From Mycolicibacterium iranicum (GTDB taxonomy: Bacteria > Actinomycetota > Actinomycetes > Mycobacteriales > Mycobacteriaceae), in NCBI RefSeq assembly GCF_014190915.1, contig NZ_JACHVU010000004.1:434001-498000 (forward strand): a stretch of 64,000 nucleotides of DNA. Reading direction: 5' to 3'. The notes beneath the pieces are model-generated. The model was not told the origin of the DNA. It saw only the letters and a list, made by a program, of their open reading frames with translations, and did no database searches. Of the stretch, positions 61,867-64,000 are shown one piece after another. Each line of letters begins with the position of its first letter. The first letter of the stretch is position 1. The position numbers were made by a program, and so were the translations under genes.

Positions 61867-62745
61867 ATGGGTGACAATGACGATCTGAAGTTGAATCCAC
61901 GGTTCCTGCGGCGAGCAGCGGAACAGGTGCGCGACTTTGAGCGGGCGTTCAGCGCCCTGCTCGAGCTGTGTCAGTTCACCGCTGGGCTTCGGGCGATGGC
62001 TGGTCCCGACCTGCCTGACGAGGTACTTGCCGGCTACGCCAGTCTGCCCGCCGTGACACCGAGATCTGATGTGTCAGACGACGAATGGGTGGCGGCGAAG
62101 GGCCGCTGCTCACGGACAGCTGGCCGTATTGCGCATCTTCCCGACATCACCGGTGTGCGGATATCCCGCCCGGGATTCGGCGGTCCGGTTAACCCGTTCG
62201 AGATGTGGATAACTGTCACCCAGCCGCACTCGCTCGTACAGCCGGACGACATCCTCGCCGCGTCCGAACACACCATCGGCATCCTTGAATCGATGGTCGA
62301 CCGTGTCGATGTCACCGGCGACATCAGCATCGAGGATATGCACCCTTTGGTCTGGGGCGCGGCTCGAGGCCAATGGCGCATCGAGTTGTACCGCGAAGCG
62401 GTGTCATCCGCCGTGGGCGCTGTCATCGACCACGTCCGCCAGCTCACCGGAAGGACTGACCTCGACGACAAGGACGTTTTCACGCAGGCCTTCTCGCAGA
62501 GTCCACCCAAGGCTGGTGCTCCGCGATTGCGCTGGCTCGGAGGTAATCAAGACCAGACCGTCATATCGATGAACCGCGGCTTGTTGAGTTTCTCGACGGG
62601 CGTCCATGCTGCGATCCGAAACCCAACCACCCACGACCGGACGCAGCTATCGGCGCAGGAGGCCGCCGAGAGGCTCGCCGCTTTAAGCCTTCTGGCGACT
62701 TGGGTGGAGAAGTGCAGGCTCGACAGCGTCGACGCCACGCAGTGA
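61867..62745 (+). CDS. TIGR02391/Ymh-like protein with a HEPN-type motif
   Basis: 292-residue protein. The C-terminal third fits the Hypoth_Ymh/TIGR02391 domain: AVGAVIDHVRQLTGRTDLDD, DVFTQAFS, SFSTGVHAAIRNPTTHDRTQ and AALSLLATWVEKC. It contains R-N-P-T-T-H, an Rx4H arrangement typical of HEPN domains, many of which are RNases in defence or toxin systems. The N-terminal 180 residues are unrecognised. It follows the DUF1508 gene and precedes a convergent recombinase at the island end, a usual place for defence genes. RNase activity is inference. Confidence 0.72.
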   Translation: MGDNDDLKLNPRFLRRAAEQVRDFERAFSALLELCQFTAGLRAMAGPDLPDEVLAGYASLPAVTPRSDVSDDEWVAAKGRCSRTAGRIAHLPDITGVRISRPGFGGPVNPFEMWITVTQPHSLVQPDDILAASEHTIGILESMVDRVDVTGDISIEDMHPLVWGAARGQWRIELYREAVSSAVGAVIDHVRQLTGRTDLDDKDVFTQAFSQSPPKAGAPRLRWLGGNQDQTVISMNRGLLSFSTGVHAAIRNPTTHDRTQLSAQEAAERLAALSLLATWVEKCRLDSVDATQ

Positions 62746-62814
62746 ACAATCACTCGCGAGAACTCAAGCGCTGGAACCGCCGCCGCGAAATCCATCTGAG
62801 GCACAGCGATACGG

Positions 62815-64000
62815 TCAGCGGGCTCTTTCGGCGATGTAGGCGGTCCAGTCGCGGGCAGCAAGTCTGGCCCAGTCGGCGGCGTTTTTGTCGGTGAGCCCGA
62901 GCAGTTCGGCCAGGACTGGTGCGGGCATGTCGCCGGAGAGGTGGAAGAGGGTCGCTTTGCGGTTCTCGTAGGGCTTGATCCCGATGGCGACGAGCTGGGA
63001 GCGGATGTTCTCGGTGGCGAGGTGCGCTGCAGGGTTGCCGCCGGGGAACAGCCAGCCGGTTCCGCGTGAGGCGTAGAGGCTTTTGCCGCGGTGCTCGAGG
63101 TGCTCACGGATGAGGTCGTCGAGGAGCGGCGGCATCTGGACTGGAATCTTGCTGAAGGTGACGTGCACGGCCCGGTCGTCGGTGATCGCGACCTGACTGG
63201 TGCGCATGGCGACGATGCGTGAAAGCGGCTGTGCGAACAGCAATGTGAGCAGGCCCGCAATTCGTGTATAACGGCGCACGGTCGTGTCGTGCAGCAGACG
63301 CTCTACGGCCGCCCACCGCTGCGTATCGGAGACGGTTACTGAGGGCGGTGACTGCGGGACGTCGGGGACTCGGAGTTTGGTGTTGGTGCGGGATTGGCGT
63401 AGCCAGACGATGAAGGCGTACTCATGGTTCAGCATCCTGCCGACGTGTTCTTGGTAGCGCTCCAACAGATCCTGGGTCGCGGTCGCCGCACTGGCGTCAT
63501 GGCGGGCGAGGAAGCCCACGAACTCGATCGCGACGCGGATGCGCCGTCGACACGCATCGGCCATCGACTTGGTCAACCGGTCTTCACGGGCGGCCTTGCG
63601 CATTCCTCGCAGCACCTGCCAGTGCGCGAATCGGCGAATCAAGGCGGCGTCCTCGGCGGGCAGTTCGGCGACGATGTCTTCGATCCAGGGCAGCATCCGT
63701 TCGATGCGGATGTCGAACGGTTCCAGGACACCGACCGCGACGAGAAGACTGCGAAGGTAGTCGTGGGCACGATCCGAGGGCAGGGTGCGGAAGGTGTCGT
63801 GGCTGATGTCGACCGCGCCGCAAGCCATCTGCCCGAGAAGTTGGGGGCCGATGCCAGGTTTCTTGCGCAGCCACCACAGCCCTGTTTGTGGGCGTTCGGA
63901 GTTCACCAGCTCGTCGAAGACCGGCCGCAATTGGCGGTGAATCTGGCCGGTCGTCGGGTCGGCGAGCAAGTCGCTGAGGCGTTCACGCAGGAAGCATCGC
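62815..64000 (-). CDS. Tyrosine-recombinase-like protein, 5' end outside window
   Basis: At least 395 codons are open to the window edge, with no clear start: the frame continues as RERLSDLLADPTTGQIH upstream of a TTG at 63969. The C-terminal half resembles a tyrosine recombinase: QPLSRIVAMRTSQV (catalytic Arg I region), VHVTFSKIP (Lys), and RKATLFHLSGDMPAPVLAEL followed by DWTAYIAERAR with the likely nucleophile Tyr. The second-arginine box lacks the canonical HxxR, so it may be one subunit of a multi-recombinase set or have lost activity. Gives the expected mobility function at the island's far side. Confidence 0.72.
   Translation of the reverse strand, partial: RCFLRERLSDLLADPTTGQIHRQLRPVFDELVNSERPQTGLWWLRKKPGIGPQLLGQMACGAVDISHDTFRTLPSDRAHDYLRSLLVAVGVLEPFDIRIERMLPWIEDIVAELPAEDAALIRRFAHWQVLRGMRKAAREDRLTKSMADACRRRIRVAIEFVGFLARHDASAATATQDLLERYQEHVGRMLNHEYAFIVWLRQSRTNTKLRVPDVPQSPPSVTVSDTQRWAAVERLLHDTTVRRYTRIAGLLTLLFAQPLSRIVAMRTSQVAITDDRAVHVTFSKIPVQMPPLLDDLIREHLEHRGKSLYASRGTGWLFPGGNPAAHLATENIRSQLVAIGIKPYENRKATLFHLSGDMPAPVLAELLGLTDKNAADWARLAARDWTAYIAERAR

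Larger units (their letters stand above)
40921..64000. mobile_element. Integrated genomic island (left end at tRNA-Leu half; right end outside window)
   Basis: From the tRNA break onward the conserved mycobacterial backbone is replaced by defence genes (IetAS-like, SIR2-HerA), a KTSC protein, an mmpL/P450/thioesterase/hydrolase cargo with four TetR regulators, a HEPN-like protein and a tyrosine-recombinase-like gene at the far end. G+C content visibly changes along it; for example 45961-46020 has 27 G/C of 60. I see no copy of the CTTAAAATCC core near the right edge, so the end lies beyond 64000. It may be a composite of more than one insertion. Confidence 0.6.

Overview
The window comes from a high-GC actinobacterium, almost certainly a mycobacterium of the rapid-growing (Mycolicibacterium) type. 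The left third follows the gene order of the M. tuberculosis Rv1016c-Rv1028c block: lpqT, prs, glmU, tRNA-Gln, a TetR regulator (Rv1019), mfd, mazG, lpqU, eno, an FtsB/DivIC-like gene, a DUF501 gene, ppx and then kdp. Inserted into that backbone are a calpain-like protease operon (4440-6727), an efeUOB iron-uptake operon with an IdeR-type iron box (11676-15103), and a propionyl/acetyl-CoA synthetase next to an alpha/beta hydrolase.

From 23.1 to 31.2 kb a single minus-strand run encodes the Kdp potassium pump and its two-component system (kdpF-A-B-C-D-E). It is preceded by a second 28-residue membrane microprotein that overlaps kdpF. In M. tuberculosis the kdpDE and kdpFABC genes diverge; here all are co-directional.

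From 31.4 to 40.8 kb lies a set of stress-type genes: small membrane proteins, an SDR, a pyrimidine-reductase/flavin-reductase pair, a zinc alcohol dehydrogenase, a bacterial topoisomerase IB, a DUF7218-like protein, a flavodoxin-fold protein and an M20 amidohydrolase. Four strong SigF-type promoters (GTTT-N15-GGGTA) and several weaker ones serve this stretch, and three of them sit at exactly the same distance from their start codons.

At 40879-40920 only the 5' half of a tRNA-Leu(TAA) remains. Sequence identity breaks inside the anticodon stem, marking the left junction of an integrated genomic island that continues past the window end. The island opens with defence genes: an AAA ATPase/subtilase pair (IetAS-type), then a convergent, visibly AT-richer SIR2-HerA module accompanied by a KTSC-domain gene and an unrecognised gene. 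A cargo region of lipid- or steroid-like metabolism follows (mmpL, P450, two thioesterases plus a relic of a third, hydrolases, an F420-type oxidoreductase with a frameshift, four TetR regulators with palindromic operators). The end of the window holds a DUF1508 protein, a HEPN-like TIGR02391 protein and a tyrosine-recombinase-like gene cut by the window edge.

In cargo, three promoters (mmpL, a DUF6188 gene, and a thioesterase-tetR operon) share a 12-bp motif, which suggests one regulon controlled by the KstR-like TetR at 59055-59726. The most promising little-described items are the calpain-like operon, the microprotein upstream of kdpF, the four-gene SIR2-HerA cluster and this three-promoter regulon.
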